Both the position numbers and the translations under genes were made by a program. Below, piece by piece: positions 7,654-16,563 of a DNA stretch of 58,930 bases. The notes beneath the pieces are model-generated. The model saw only the letters and a list, made by a program, of their open reading frames with translations. It was not told the origin of the DNA and did not search any database. How positions within the stretch are numbered: the stretch's first letter is position 1; each line of letters opens with the position of its first letter. The stretch covers positions 1-58,930 of the forward strand of contig JAETNR010000025.1 of NCBI GenBank assembly GCA_021772055.1. Direction: 5' to 3'. The stretch is from Blautia sp. Its GTDB lineage: Bacteria; Bacillota; Clostridia; Lachnospirales; Lachnospiraceae.

Positions 7654-9229
7654 AATATTGACGAAACTGGAACTTTGCAATCTGTATGGGCTGAATACCC
7701 TGCGCTTTACCAAGAATAAAAAGGCAAGGCAGAAAACCCTGGGCTTATTGGCTCTTTGGATCGTCGTTCTTGCCGTACTGGTTTTCTATGTAAGCAGTCT
7801 GACTTACGGACTGATATACCTGGGATTGGAAGAAACCGTTCCGGCATACCTTATTACCATTTCCAGTGTATTGATTTTTGTTTTTGGGATGCTGAAAGCG
7901 GGGAATGTTATTTTCCGGAAGGAAGGATACGACATCCTGTGTGCTCTGCCTGTAACCAGCAGGGCGGTGGTGGTAAGCCGTATGCTTAGGATGTATGTGG
8001 AAAATCTGCTCATGACTCTTTGGGTACTGCTGCCGGGAATCGCGGTATATGTATGGAAGATTCATCCGGGCATGGATTTTTATTTGGCAGGCATCTTGGG
8101 AATATGGAGCGTTCCGCTGATTCCTATGACTGCCTCTGTTTTTATCGGAACACTGATTACGGGAATCGCTTCCCGTATGCGCCATAAAAGCCTGATTGCC
8201 GCAGGTCTGTCGATCCTGACGGTTGTGGGAATCATGTACGGCTCCTCCAGGCTGTCGGCTATGGAAGGCAGTATTGACCCGGAAATGCTGAAGAACCTGT
8301 CCGGGTTTGTGATGGCACTGTTAAAAAGGCTCTATCCGCCAGCGGTATGGCTAGGCGCAGCCATGGTCCGCGGGGATGCATTGGGAAGTCTTCTGTGTGC
8401 CGGCCTGTCACTGGCAGTATTTGCAGCAGCAGCGGCAGGTGTTGGATTTTTTTTCAGGAAGATATGTGAAGGCCTTTACAGCAATGCTGCAAAGCATAAT
8501 TATCAGATGGGCACACTGAAAGTAAGTTCTGTCTTGTCCTCCTTATGCAGGCGGGAGTTCCGGCGGTACTTTTCTTCCAGTATTTATGTGACCAACACGA
8601 TCATCGGACCGCTCATGGGGTGCGTACTTTCCGGTGCACTGCTTATTACCGGGCCGGAGATCCTGCAAAGTGTATTTCCGTTTCCTGTTGATGCAGGACA
8701 GTTTCTTCCCTTTGTGATAGCCGGTGTGTTCTGTATAATGACGACTACGGCCACCTCCATTTCTATGGAGGGTAAGAACTGGTGGATCGTAAAAAGCCTG
8801 CCCCTGTCCGCGAAAAATATCCTGGACGCAAAAATCCTCATGAATCTGCTGTTGATCCTGCCCTTTTATCTGCTGTCGGAGCTGATGCTTATATTGGCAC
8901 TGAAGCCGGGAGCGGGGGAGCTTTTGTGGCTGGTACTGATTCCTGCAGTGATCATCCTGTTTTCCTGTGTATACGGTATTACGATCAATCTGTACTTTCC
9001 TGTGCTGGAATGGGAGAGCGAGGTCCGCATTGTGAAACAGAGCGCTTCTGCCATGATCGGAGGAATGGGAGGCATGCTCCTGGCGATTTTATGTGCAGCA
9101 GCAGTCGGAATAGTTCCTGAGGCATATAAGATTTATGTAAAGGCAGGAATCTGTGTGATAGTTCCGGCTTTCACAGTTGTATTGTATAAAAAAAATAACC
9201 GCTTTGATATTTGCGGGAAGATTTCGTAA
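7637..9229 (+). CDS. ABC transporter membrane protein (ABC-2 type exporter)
   Basis: The 530-residue protein has roughly twelve hydrophobic segments, typical of large ABC-2-like permeases that pair with a single ATPase. It begins with a cytosolic segment of about 35 residues, and a loop contains FRKEGYDILCALPVTSRAVVVSR, a coupling-type sequence seen in such exporters. It overlaps the ATPase gene by 17 bp. Function is inferred from partnership: export of an antimicrobial, peptide or lipid under control of the upstream XRE regulator. It is followed by a strong terminator. Confidence 0.85.
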   Translation: MPAQIKILTKLELCNLYGLNTLRFTKNKKARQKTLGLLALWIVVLAVLVFYVSSLTYGLIYLGLEETVPAYLITISSVLIFVFGMLKAGNVIFRKEGYDILCALPVTSRAVVVSRMLRMYVENLLMTLWVLLPGIAVYVWKIHPGMDFYLAGILGIWSVPLIPMTASVFIGTLITGIASRMRHKSLIAAGLSILTVVGIMYGSSRLSAMEGSIDPEMLKNLSGFVMALLKRLYPPAVWLGAAMVRGDALGSLLCAGLSLAVFAAAAAGVGFFFRKICEGLYSNAAKHNYQMGTLKVSSVLSSLCRREFRRYFSSSIYVTNTIIGPLMGCVLSGALLITGPEILQSVFPFPVDAGQFLPFVIAGVFCIMTTTATSISMEGKNWWIVKSLPLSAKNILDAKILMNLLLILPFYLLSELMLILALKPGAGELLWLVLIPAVIILFSCVYGITINLYFPVLEWESEVRIVKQSASAMIGGMGGMLLAILCAAAVGIVPEAYKIYVKAGICVIVPAFTVVLYKKNNRFDICGKIS

Positions 9230-9295
9230 AGGCTGATTTTTGACGGTGTGGGCAATTAGGCCTTTGGGATTGGAATTTGTAATAAAAAAAAGTTT

Positions 9296-9330
9296 ACAGG
9301 GTATGCTTTTTAGCAGTACCCTGTTTTTTT
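9296..9330 (+). terminator. Rho-independent terminator after the ABC operon
   Basis: ACAGGGTA (9296-9303) pairs perfectly with TACCCTGT (9317-9324), followed by TTTTTT. An inner TGCT/AGCA stem extends it. It separates the ABC operon from the sialic acid operon. Confidence 0.88.
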
Positions 9331-9409
9331 GTTTTGTAAAAGGCGGAATATACTTTCAGAGTCGGAAAGCAGGAACAAAGGATTGTGCAAAACTACTAAT
9401 AAAATGGGA

Positions 9410-9506
9410 GAAAGTTCTGTGGACGTGACAGAGCCATTTACAAAAAACTGAAAGAACTTTCAAAGAGAACAAAAACTATTGAAATTAAAATCAGTAAAGA
9501 TATAAT
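9410..9506 (+). promoter_or_regulatory. nan operon promoter with palindromic operator candidates
   Basis: TTGAAA (9479-9484) and TATAAT (9501-9506) are spaced by 16 bp. Just upstream lies TGAAAGAACTTTCA (9449-9462), an inverted repeat with 6-bp arms, and a further GAAAGTTC at 9410-9417 mirrors GAACTTTC at 9454-9461. The downstream rpiR gene encodes the most likely binder. The rest of the 9331-9409 stretch shows no gene. Confidence 0.6.
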
Positions 9507-9534
9507 GGGATTCATCAAAAGGAGGGAAACATAA

Positions 9535-10227
9535 ATGGTACAGAAAAGAGTAGAAAGCCTGCAGGGAAAATTGATCGTGTCCTGCCAGGCATTGCCGCAG
9601 GAACCGCTGCATTCATCTTTTATCATGGGGAGAATGGCGCTTGCTGCAAAGATGGGAGGAGCCGTTGGCATTCGTGCAAACACGAAGGAGGATATTGCAG
9701 AAATTCAGACACAGGTGGACCTTCCGGTGATCGGAATCGTGAAAAGAGACTATGAAGGAAGCGAGGTCTACATTACGCCTACCATGAAGGAAGTGGAAGA
9801 GCTGATGGAAGTAAAACCGGAGATCATCGCAGTGGACGCTACAGGGCGGCTTCGCCCGGGGGATATAACATTGGATGACTTTTTCCGGCAGATAAAAGAA
9901 AAGTATCCGCAGCAGCTTTGGATGGCAGACTGCTCCACTGTAGAGGAGGCGCTTCACGCAGATGAGCTGGGATTTGATTTTATCGGAACGACCATGGTGG
10001 GATATACAGAACAGAGCAAAGGAGACAAGATCGAAGCGAATGATTTTGAAATCCTGAGGAAGATCATTGTGGGAGCAAAGAGCAGGGTCATTGCAGAGGG
10101 TAATATCAACACACCGGAAAAGGCAAAACGTGTGATCGAGCTCGGTGCGTTCAGCGTTGTGGTAGGTTCCATTATCACAAGACCGCAATTGATCACGAAA
10201 TCCTTTGCAGAGGCATTGGAAGATTAA
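9535..10227 (+). CDS. nanE: N-acetylmannosamine-6-phosphate 2-epimerase
   Basis: NanE converts ManNAc-6-phosphate to GlcNAc-6-phosphate in the cytoplasm, the step that feeds sialic acid carbon into amino-sugar metabolism. The 230-residue TIM-barrel sequence shows the family landmarks [18 protein letters not shown] (catalytic lysine), [19 protein letters not shown] and IAEGNINTP (conserved glutamate), with the phosphate-binding end [18 protein letters not shown] at 9521-9528 sets the ATG. It is the first gene of the nan operon, 60 bp before nanA. Confidence 0.95.
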   Translation: MVQKRVESLQGKLIVSCQALPQEPLHSSFIMGRMALAAKMGGAVGIRANTKEDIAEIQTQVDLPVIGIVKRDYEGSEVYITPTMKEVEELMEVKPEIIAVDATGRLRPGDITLDDFFRQIKEKYPQQLWMADCSTVEEALHADELGFDFIGTTMVGYTEQSKGDKIEANDFEILRKIIVGAKSRVIAEGNINTPEKAKRVIELGAFSVVVGSIITRPQLITKSFAEALED

Positions 10228-10287
10228 GGACTTAATGAAACGGACATAAAGAACTATCAACCATTTTTTTAGAAAAGGAGAATTATC

Positions 10288-11208
10288 ATGAGGAATCTTG
10301 AAAAATACAAAGGCGTTATTCCGGCATTTTATGCATGCTACGATGCAGAGGGAAATGTAAGCCCAAAAGGAGTACAGGCGCTCACCAGGTATTTCGTGGA
10401 AAAAGGGGTGAAGGGAGTATATGTAAACGGTTCTTCCGGAGAATGTATTTACCAGAGCGTAGAGGACAAAAAGCTGATTCTGGAAAATGTCATGAAGGCT
10501 GCGGAAGGAAAACTGACAGTCATTGCTCATGTGGCATGCAATAATACAAAAGACAGCATGGAGCTTGCCCGTCATGCAGAGAGCCTTGGAGTAGATGCCA
10601 TTGCGGCAATCCCGCCCATCTATTTCCGTTTGCCGGAACATGCAATTGCCCGGTACTGGAATGATATCAGCTCTGCTGCTCCCAATACGGATTTTGTTAT
10701 TTATAATATTCCTCAGCTTGCAGGAGTTGCCCTTACCATGAGCCTGTTTGCAGAAATGAGAAAGAATCCGAGAGTGATCGGTGTGAAGAATTCTTCCATG
10801 CCTGTACAGGATATTCAGATGTTTAAAGCAGAGGCAGGAGAAGATTATGTGATCTTTAACGGACCGGACGAGCAGTTCATCAGCGGACGTGTGATCGGCG
10901 CAGAGGGTGCCATCGGCGGCACATATGGTGTTATGCCTGAGCTTTTCCTGAAAATGGATGAGTATGTGAGAGCAAACGAACTGGAAAAAGCAAGAGAAAT
11001 CCAGTATGCAGTGGATGAGATTATCTACAAAATGTGTTCTGCACATGGAAATATGTATGGGGTTATCAAGGAAATCCTGAAGATCAACGAAAATCTGGAG
11101 CTTGGAGGAGTCAGAAAACCGCTGCCTTCTTTAATAGAAGCAGATATGCCTATCGTAGAAGAGGCAGCAAAGATGATCCGTGACGCAAAGGAAAAGTATC
11201 TTGAGTAG
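10288..11208 (+). CDS. nanA: N-acetylneuraminate lyase (DHDPS superfamily)
   Basis: The 306-residue TIM barrel belongs to the DapA/NanA family. It shows GSSGE near residue 48 (the carboxylate-binding GxxGE motif), YNIPQ with Y139, and the Schiff-base lysine K167 in GVKNSS. The lyase splits N-acetylneuraminate into ManNAc and pyruvate. Assignment as NanA rather than another DHDPS-family aldolase rests mainly on its position between nanE and the symporter, with nanK downstream. An AAAAGGAG ribosome binding site precedes the ATG. Confidence 0.92.
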   Translation: MRNLEKYKGVIPAFYACYDAEGNVSPKGVQALTRYFVEKGVKGVYVNGSSGECIYQSVEDKKLILENVMKAAEGKLTVIAHVACNNTKDSMELARHAESLGVDAIAAIPPIYFRLPEHAIARYWNDISSAAPNTDFVIYNIPQLAGVALTMSLFAEMRKNPRVIGVKNSSMPVQDIQMFKAEAGEDYVIFNGPDEQFISGRVIGAEGAIGGTYGVMPELFLKMDEYVRANELEKAREIQYAVDEIIYKMCSAHGNMYGVIKEILKINENLELGGVRKPLPSLIEADMPIVEEAAKMIRDAKEKYLE

Positions 11209-11232
11209 TACAAAATACAGGAGGAAAGAGGA

Positions 11233-12738
11233 ATGCAGGGATTTACGGTTATTGACCTGGTTATCTTGGTTGTATATCTGGCAGCAGTATTGTTTGCCGG
11301 CCTTCATTTTGCAAAGAGAGAAATGAAGGGAAAAGAATATTTTAAGGGAGACGGAACTGTGCCGTGGTGGGTAACATCCGTATCCATATTTGCAACTTTA
11401 TTAAGCCCGATCTCATTCTTGTCGCTGGCAGGAAATTCCTATGCGGGAACATGGATCATGTGGTTTGCACAGCTTGGCATGCTGCTTGCCATTCCCCTTA
11501 CGATCAAGTTTTTCCTGCCGATCTACAGCAAGCTGGATATTGATACAGCCTATCATTACCTGGAACTGAGATTCCAAAGCAAAGGCCTTCGCGTGCTGGG
11601 GGCAGTGATGTTCATTATCTATCAGGTAGGGCGTATGTCCATCATCATGTATCTGCCCTGCATGGTACTTGGCAGCCTAACCGGAATTAATGTAAATTTA
11701 CTGATCATCATTATGGGGGTGATCGCAATTATTTATTCTTATACAGGCGGACTGAAGTCTGTGCTTTGGACGGATTTTATTCAGGGTTCCGTGCTTCTGA
11801 TTGGTGTAACATTTGCCCTGGGATTTCTCCTGGCACACATTGACGGAGGAATCGGAGGAATCTTCAATGCGTTTACCCAGGAGCACAAATTCCTGGCAGC
11901 GGACCAGCCGATTTTTGACGTCAATATTTTAAAAGACAGCGTATTCATTATGATTGTAGGTGCAGGATTTAACACCATGGGTTCCTATGTATCCAGCCAG
12001 GATATTGTGCAGAGATTCACCACAACAACGGATACCAAAAAGCTGAATAAAATGATGCTGACAAATGGCGCCCTTTCTATTTTTATCGCTACCGTATTCT
12101 ATCTGATCGGTACAGGGCTCTATGTGTTTTATCAGCAGAATGCACTGCCTCCTGCTGCAGCACAGGACCAGATTTTTGCATCCTATATTGCATTTGAACT
12201 TCCGGTGGGGATTACAGGACTTCTTCTGGCGGCCATTTATGCGGCATCCCAGTCTACATTGTCCACAGGCCTGAATTCCGTGGCAGCAAGCTGGACGCTG
12301 GATATCCAGGCACGTCTCACAAAGAAGGAATTAAGCTTTGAAAAACAGACAAAGATCGGACAGTATGTATCTCTGGTTGTTGGCGTATTTTCCATTATTG
12401 TTTCCATGGTGCTTGCAAACGGAGGAGTAAAATCTGCTTACGAATGGTTTAACGGATTTATGGGACTGGTGCTTGGTATCCTGATCGGAACCTTTATCCT
12501 GGGTGCATTTACGAAAGTGGCCAATGCCTTCGGCGCTACGCTGGCTTTCATAGCTGCTTCTGTTGTAATGGTGTACATCAAATATGGCGTACCGGCAGGG
12601 CAGGTGTCAATCTGGTCTTACTCCCTGATCTCCATTGCGGTATCCCTGGTGGTGGGAATTCCTGCAAGCATCATTTGGAGAAAGGTAAAAGGAGATACCT
12701 CTGTACCTGCGGCAAATACAACGATTTATAAGAACTAA
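11233..12738 (+). CDS. Sodium:solute symporter, probable sialic acid transporter
   Basis: The 501-residue protein has about thirteen hydrophobic helices and sodium:solute symporter (SSSF) features, including GDGTVPWWVTSVSIFATLLSPISF early and the YSYTGGLKSVLWTDFIQG motif in the middle. SSS proteins in nan operons import N-acetylneuraminate with Na+. It begins 24 bp after nanA, and the gene order supports sialic acid as substrate. No sialidase gene lies in the window, so the cell may use free sialic acid released by others. Confidence 0.9.
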   Translation: MQGFTVIDLVILVVYLAAVLFAGLHFAKREMKGKEYFKGDGTVPWWVTSVSIFATLLSPISFLSLAGNSYAGTWIMWFAQLGMLLAIPLTIKFFLPIYSKLDIDTAYHYLELRFQSKGLRVLGAVMFIIYQVGRMSIIMYLPCMVLGSLTGINVNLLIIIMGVIAIIYSYTGGLKSVLWTDFIQGSVLLIGVTFALGFLLAHIDGGIGGIFNAFTQEHKFLAADQPIFDVNILKDSVFIMIVGAGFNTMGSYVSSQDIVQRFTTTTDTKKLNKMMLTNGALSIFIATVFYLIGTGLYVFYQQNALPPAAAQDQIFASYIAFELPVGITGLLLAAIYAASQSTLSTGLNSVAASWTLDIQARLTKKELSFEKQTKIGQYVSLVVGVFSIIVSMVLANGGVKSAYEWFNGFMGLVLGILIGTFILGAFTKVANAFGATLAFIAASVVMVYIKYGVPAGQVSIWSYSLISIAVSLVVGIPASIIWRKVKGDTSVPAANTTIYKN

Positions 12739-12756
12739 TAAAAAGGAGAGTGCAGT

Positions 12757-13209
12757 ATGATATTCGGGAATATGAATCATCTGGAGGAATATCCCTTTTT
12801 GGAAGAGAAGGTAAAAGCGTGTTTTGCATATGCGAAGGAGCATGATCTTGCAAAGCTGGAAACGGGAAGCCATGAGATTGACGGTGACCGTTTGTTTGTA
12901 AACATTGTGGAATATGAGACAGTAAAAGCAGAGGAACGGTTCTTTGAAGCGCATAAGCATTATCTGGATGTCCATATAATGCTGGAGGGTACGGAACAGA
13001 TCGACTTGAATTTTATTCAGAATATGGAGCTTAAGGAATTCGTGGAGAAGGAGGATTTTCTTCCTGTGGATGGGGAGAAAAACAGCTCCGTGATCCTGAA
13101 TAAAGGCGATTTCCTTATTTGCTATCCAAGTGACGGGCATCGCACAGCGATTGCAGTGAAGGAATCCATGAAGGTTAAAAAGGCTATTTTTAAAGTACGT
13201 ATTCGTTAA
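12757..13209 (+). CDS. YhcH/YjgK/YiaL family protein (DUF386)
   Basis: The 150-residue protein has the cupin-like YhcH signature: GSHEIDGDRLFVNI, then the HKHYLDVHIML metal-site region, and a C-terminal PSDGHRTAI histidine. YhcH homologues are common in nan operons, and related NanQ-type proteins act as sialic acid anomerases. The likely role here is processing the anomers of imported Neu5Ac or of a product sugar. The gene sits 18 bp after the symporter with a good AAAGGAGAG site. Confidence 0.88.
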   Translation: MIFGNMNHLEEYPFLEEKVKACFAYAKEHDLAKLETGSHEIDGDRLFVNIVEYETVKAEERFFEAHKHYLDVHIMLEGTEQIDLNFIQNMELKEFVEKEDFLPVDGEKNSSVILNKGDFLICYPSDGHRTAIAVKESMKVKKAIFKVRIR

Positions 13210-13300
13210 TTTCCAAAGAGACAAAACGGAAGAGGTTATGAAAAGTTTGCCCTGGGTGAACTATAATTCCGGTTTGTCTCTTTTGGATTTGCCGGAGAGA

Positions 13301-13329
13301 TTGCGGAAAAAGGAGAATCATACTATAAT
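13301..13329 (+). promoter_or_regulatory. Internal promoter for nanK-rpiR
   Basis: TTGCGG (13301-13306) and TATAAT (13324-13329) are spaced by 17 bp, in the gap between yhcH and nanK. This would let the kinase and regulator be made independently of the main nan promoter. Confidence 0.5.
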
Positions 13330-13384
13330 TAAGAAACGGACGGGAGGATTTCTTTCGAAATCACAGGAGGAAGAGTGTTCAGAT

Positions 13385-14296
13385 ATGAAAAAATATGTAA
13401 GCATAGATATCGGCGGAACAGCGATTAAGTACGGAATCATAAATGAAAACGGGGAGATTTTAAGCCGCGGTGAGCGAAAGACGGAAAGCTATAAAGGCGG
13501 CCCGTCTATTTTGAAAAAAGCATCAGAGATTACGGAAATTTTTATGAAAAAAGAGGAAATCAGCGGGATTTGTATTTCTACAGCCGGAATGGTAGATACC
13601 AAAAAGGGAGAAATATTTCATTCGGCACCGCTGATTCCCAATTATACAGGAATTAATTTTAAGAAGACGCTGGAGGCAAAGTTTCATGTTCCTTGTGAGG
13701 TGGAAAATGATGTAAACTGTGCAGGACTTGCGGAAGCCGTATCCGGGGCTGCCATGGGGAGCAGGGTGTCTCTCATGCTTACCATTGGAACAGGTATCGG
13801 AGGAAGCATTGTTGTGGATGGAGAGGTTTTCCATGGCTTTAGTGGCAGTGCCTGTGAGGTGGGGTATATGCATATGCTTGGGAGCGACTTTCAGACCTTG
13901 GGTGCGGCCAGTATCCTTACGAGAAAAGTTGCGGAATGGAAGAATGAGCAGGAGGAGGTCTGGAACGGCTACCACATTTTTGAGGAAGCGAAAAAGGGCG
14001 ATGAGCTTTGTATCCGGGCAATTGATGAGATGTGTGATGTGCTGGGCCTTGGAATCTCCAATATCTGCTATGTGATCAATCCGGAGGTAGTGGTTCTTGG
14101 GGGCGGTATTATGGCCCAGGAGGAATTTCTGAAGAAGCGGATCGAGACGGCAGTGGAAAAATACTTGATTCCAAGTATTGCCTGCCGGACAAGGATCGCA
14201 TTTGCGAAGCACAGGAATGACGCGGGGATGCTTGGGGCTTTTTATCATTTCTGCAGGTGCCGTGAAGGAAAGAAGCAGGAGAAAGATACCAGGTAA
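13385..14296 (+). CDS. nanK: ROK family kinase, probable N-acetylmannosamine kinase
   Basis: The ROK fold is clear from the phosphate-binding IDIGGTAIKYG at the start, the END motif (VENDVNCAGLAEA), GTGIGGSIVVDG, and a C-terminal VVLGGGI. In the nan pathway it phosphorylates ManNAc to ManNAc-6-P, the NanE substrate. The CxCGxxGCxE zinc motif of many ROK proteins is absent (LGSDFQTLGAASILTRK replaces it). I chose the ATG at 13385, with AGGAGG at 13365-13370. The frame is open 49 codons further upstream, but that stretch contains the internal promoter and lacks ROK similarity. The resulting protein is 303 residues, normal for ROK kinases. Confidence 0.88.
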   Translation: MKKYVSIDIGGTAIKYGIINENGEILSRGERKTESYKGGPSILKKASEITEIFMKKEEISGICISTAGMVDTKKGEIFHSAPLIPNYTGINFKKTLEAKFHVPCEVENDVNCAGLAEAVSGAAMGSRVSLMLTIGTGIGGSIVVDGEVFHGFSGSACEVGYMHMLGSDFQTLGAASILTRKVAEWKNEQEEVWNGYHIFEEAKKGDELCIRAIDEMCDVLGLGISNICYVINPEVVVLGGGIMAQEEFLKKRIETAVEKYLIPSIACRTRIAFAKHRNDAGMLGAFYHFCRCREGKKQEKDTR

Positions 14297-14326
14297 TTTT
14301 TCAGTATGGATGAGGAATGACAGAAG

Positions 14327-15166
14327 ATGGAGTACTATGTGAAATCGGTAGTGCCGATGATCGAATCAAATTATGATAATTTTACAACGGTAGAGAAAAA
14401 TATTGCCGATTTTTTTATACGGAATCGAAAGAAAGTGGATTTCTCTGCAAAGGCTATTGCAGAGAGGCTTTATGTTTCAGCGGCCTCTCTGTCTCGCTTT
14501 GCCAAGAAGTGCGGTTACAGAGGATACCGGGAATTTGTTTACCAGTATGAGGAGACCTTTATAGAAAAAGAGGAATCCATGACCAGCAATACGAGAATGA
14601 TCCTGAACGCATATCAGGAGCTTCTGAATAAGGCTTACAGCCTGATCGATGAGGCACAGATTGCAAGGCTTAACAGGTATCTGAACCAGGCGGAGCGGGT
14701 TTTTGTATGCGGAAAGGGCAGCTCCGGGTTTGCGGCAGAGGAGATGGAGCACCGGTTTATGAGAATCGGTGTGGATATTGACTCCATACAGGATTCGGAT
14801 CTCATGAGAATGCAGGCAGTGTTCCAGGACAAGCGGAGCCTGGTATTCGGAATCAGCGTCAGCGGGGAAACAGAGCCGGTATTGTATCTGCTCCGCGAGG
14901 CGAACAAGAGAGGGGCAAAAACAGTGCTCCTGACCGCAAAAAACACTGAGATTTTTGACCGGTTCTGCGATGAAGTAGTGTTTTGTCCGTCTCTGAGGCA
15001 TTTGAATCACGGGAATGTGATCTCTCCCCAGTTCCCGATTCTGATTATGCTGGATATTATTTATTCCAGCTATGTAGAGCAGGATAAATTTGCCAGGGAA
15101 GTTCTCCATGACAATACATTGCTGGCACTGGGGGAGGGGCGGAAAAGAGGCTCTGATCTGAAGTAG
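14327..15166 (+). CDS. RpiR family transcriptional regulator (HTH-SIS)
   Basis: The 279-residue protein has an N-terminal RpiR-type helix-turn-helix (about 1-77; VDFSAKAIAERLYVSAASLSRFAKKCGYRGYREF). A SIS sugar-phosphate-binding domain follows (about 115-255; VFVCGKGSSGFAAEEM, then FGISVSGETEPVLYLLREANKRGAKTVLLT). SIS ligands for such regulators in nan operons are ManNAc-6-P or GlcNAc-6-P. It closes the operon, 31 bp after nanK, and probably binds the inverted repeats at 9410-9462. Confidence 0.92.
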   Translation: MEYYVKSVVPMIESNYDNFTTVEKNIADFFIRNRKKVDFSAKAIAERLYVSAASLSRFAKKCGYRGYREFVYQYEETFIEKEESMTSNTRMILNAYQELLNKAYSLIDEAQIARLNRYLNQAERVFVCGKGSSGFAAEEMEHRFMRIGVDIDSIQDSDLMRMQAVFQDKRSLVFGISVSGETEPVLYLLREANKRGAKTVLLTAKNTEIFDRFCDEVVFCPSLRHLNHGNVISPQFPILIMLDIIYSSYVEQDKFAREVLHDNTLLALGEGRKRGSDLK

Positions 15167-15198
15167 CGGGGGCATGGTTGCTCTGCATCGGCGGAGAG

Positions 15199-16563
15199 TC
15201 AGATCGTATCCGGAGACAGCAGCGGAAATAGAAGCTGTACAGTAAAATTGCTGTTTTCTTCAAGGACTTTTATCTCTCCGCCCATGAGCCTCAGCATTTT
15301 TTCAACGCTTTTCAGGCCGATGTGGCTGCTTTCTATTTGGGCGTGTTCCTGTTTAATGTTGTTGGCTATTTCAATTTTGAGTGTGGTTGGACAGTGTGCT
15401 CCGGTAATGGTGACCGGAGCCTTTTTATCGCCGTATTTCAGGATGTTGGAAAACAGGTTATTGAAGATTCGTTTCAGCATGGTTTCATCGCCCATGATCC
15501 AGGCGGATGCATCCGGAAAAGAAATGTGCGTGTCAAATCCTACAAGGCAGATATAATCGCTGTTTTCCTGAAGGCTGCTTTGGACAAAAGCTATGGGCAG
15601 CTTTCCCATGTCCGGTGTTTCATCACCCTCAAAGACCAGGGCATATTCAAACATGCGGTCTGTCATTTCTTTAATTTCGGCAGTTTTCTGGAGGCAGCGG
15701 CTTAAGTATTCCTCCTGCATGTCCGGATTGCGTTTCAGCCGCAGAACTTCCAGATACCCGTTCAAAATAGTGAGGGGAGTCCGAAGGTCGTGGGAGAGGG
15801 CTGTGATCAGGTCCTGGTTGGCCTGACGGCTCTGCTGTTCCTGGCGAATGTTTTCATCCAGGGTGAGACGGAGGTGATCCAGTTCTCTGGAGAGGATTCC
15901 GATTTCGTCTTCCCCGTAGACCGGCACCGGATGAGTCAGATTTCCGGAGGCCATGCATAAAATCTCATTCTTCAGAAAAATAATGTGCTTCATTTTTCGG
16001 TTTACAAAGAACAGTATGATCACCAGGAATGTCAGGATACTGGAAATGATGGAAAACAAAAACCAGGGATAGGAGATACGGGTGCGGTGGTAAAAGGTGA
16101 GATATACATTTGCCGAGGCGTTTTTAAATTGTACACAAATGGGCCATTGATCTTCCCCGTCTCCTCCCGTTGCTGCATATCCATAATTAAAAAAGAAGTA
16201 AAAAGGGTTTGACTTTTCTACAAAACCAGGCATGGAGCCTGCACGGTAAAGTCCATCTTCTATGCCGTAAATATGCATACTGGTATAATCATCCAAAAGC
16301 GCGAAGAGGGGCTCCAGCTTTTCAATGGCTTCTTTGTCATCTTCGGATTCCGGGAGATCAAGCTTTGCGGCCTCCAGGTCAAGTCTGTCAGCTAATTGAT
16401 CGTGGTCAACCGTGAGTTCCGGGAAGCAGACGGAACAGAGACTCCACACATTCCACCGGTTGTACCAGAGGAACCAGAACTGGACAATGCAGAGAATTCC
16501 TGTCAGCACAAGCAGTACGGAAAGCTTTGTGCGGATTTTCCATTTTTTTATTTTTTTAATCAC
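15199..16563 (-). CDS. Sensor histidine kinase
   Basis: The 454-residue protein has a first membrane helix (about 13-33), an extracellular sensor region of some 130 residues, a second helix (about 168-190) and a HAMP-type linker. HisKA follows (ALSHDLRTPLTILNGYLEVL) and then HATPase_c with the N-box FNNLFSNILKYGD. The G1 box is unusual: where DxGxG is expected the sequence reads ANNIKQEHAQIESSHIGLKS, so the ATP lid is degenerate or short. It overlaps the upstream response-regulator gene by 8 bp. The signal is unknown; the divergent neighbours point to the cell envelope. Confidence 0.92.
   Translation of the reverse strand: MIKKIKKWKIRTKLSVLLVLTGILCIVQFWFLWYNRWNVWSLCSVCFPELTVDHDQLADRLDLEAAKLDLPESEDDKEAIEKLEPLFALLDDYTSMHIYGIEDGLYRAGSMPGFVEKSNPFYFFFNYGYAATGGDGEDQWPICVQFKNASANVYLTFYHRTRISYPWFLFSIISSILTFLVIILFFVNRKMKHIIFLKNEILCMASGNLTHPVPVYGEDEIGILSRELDHLRLTLDENIRQEQQSRQANQDLITALSHDLRTPLTILNGYLEVLRLKRNPDMQEEYLSRCLQKTAEIKEMTDRMFEYALVFEGDETPDMGKLPIAFVQSSLQENSDYICLVGFDTHISFPDASAWIMGDETMLKRIFNNLFSNILKYGDKKAPVTITGAHCPTTLKIEIANNIKQEHAQIESSHIGLKSVEKMLRLMGGEIKVLEENSNFTVQLLFPLLSPDTI

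Noticed and set aside
9613..11046. A 477-codon minus-strand open frame antisense to nanE and nanA
   Set aside because: The plus-strand genes have clear family motifs and ribosome binding sites. The antisense translation is rich in Cys and His with no recognisable domain and is a shadow of codon usage.
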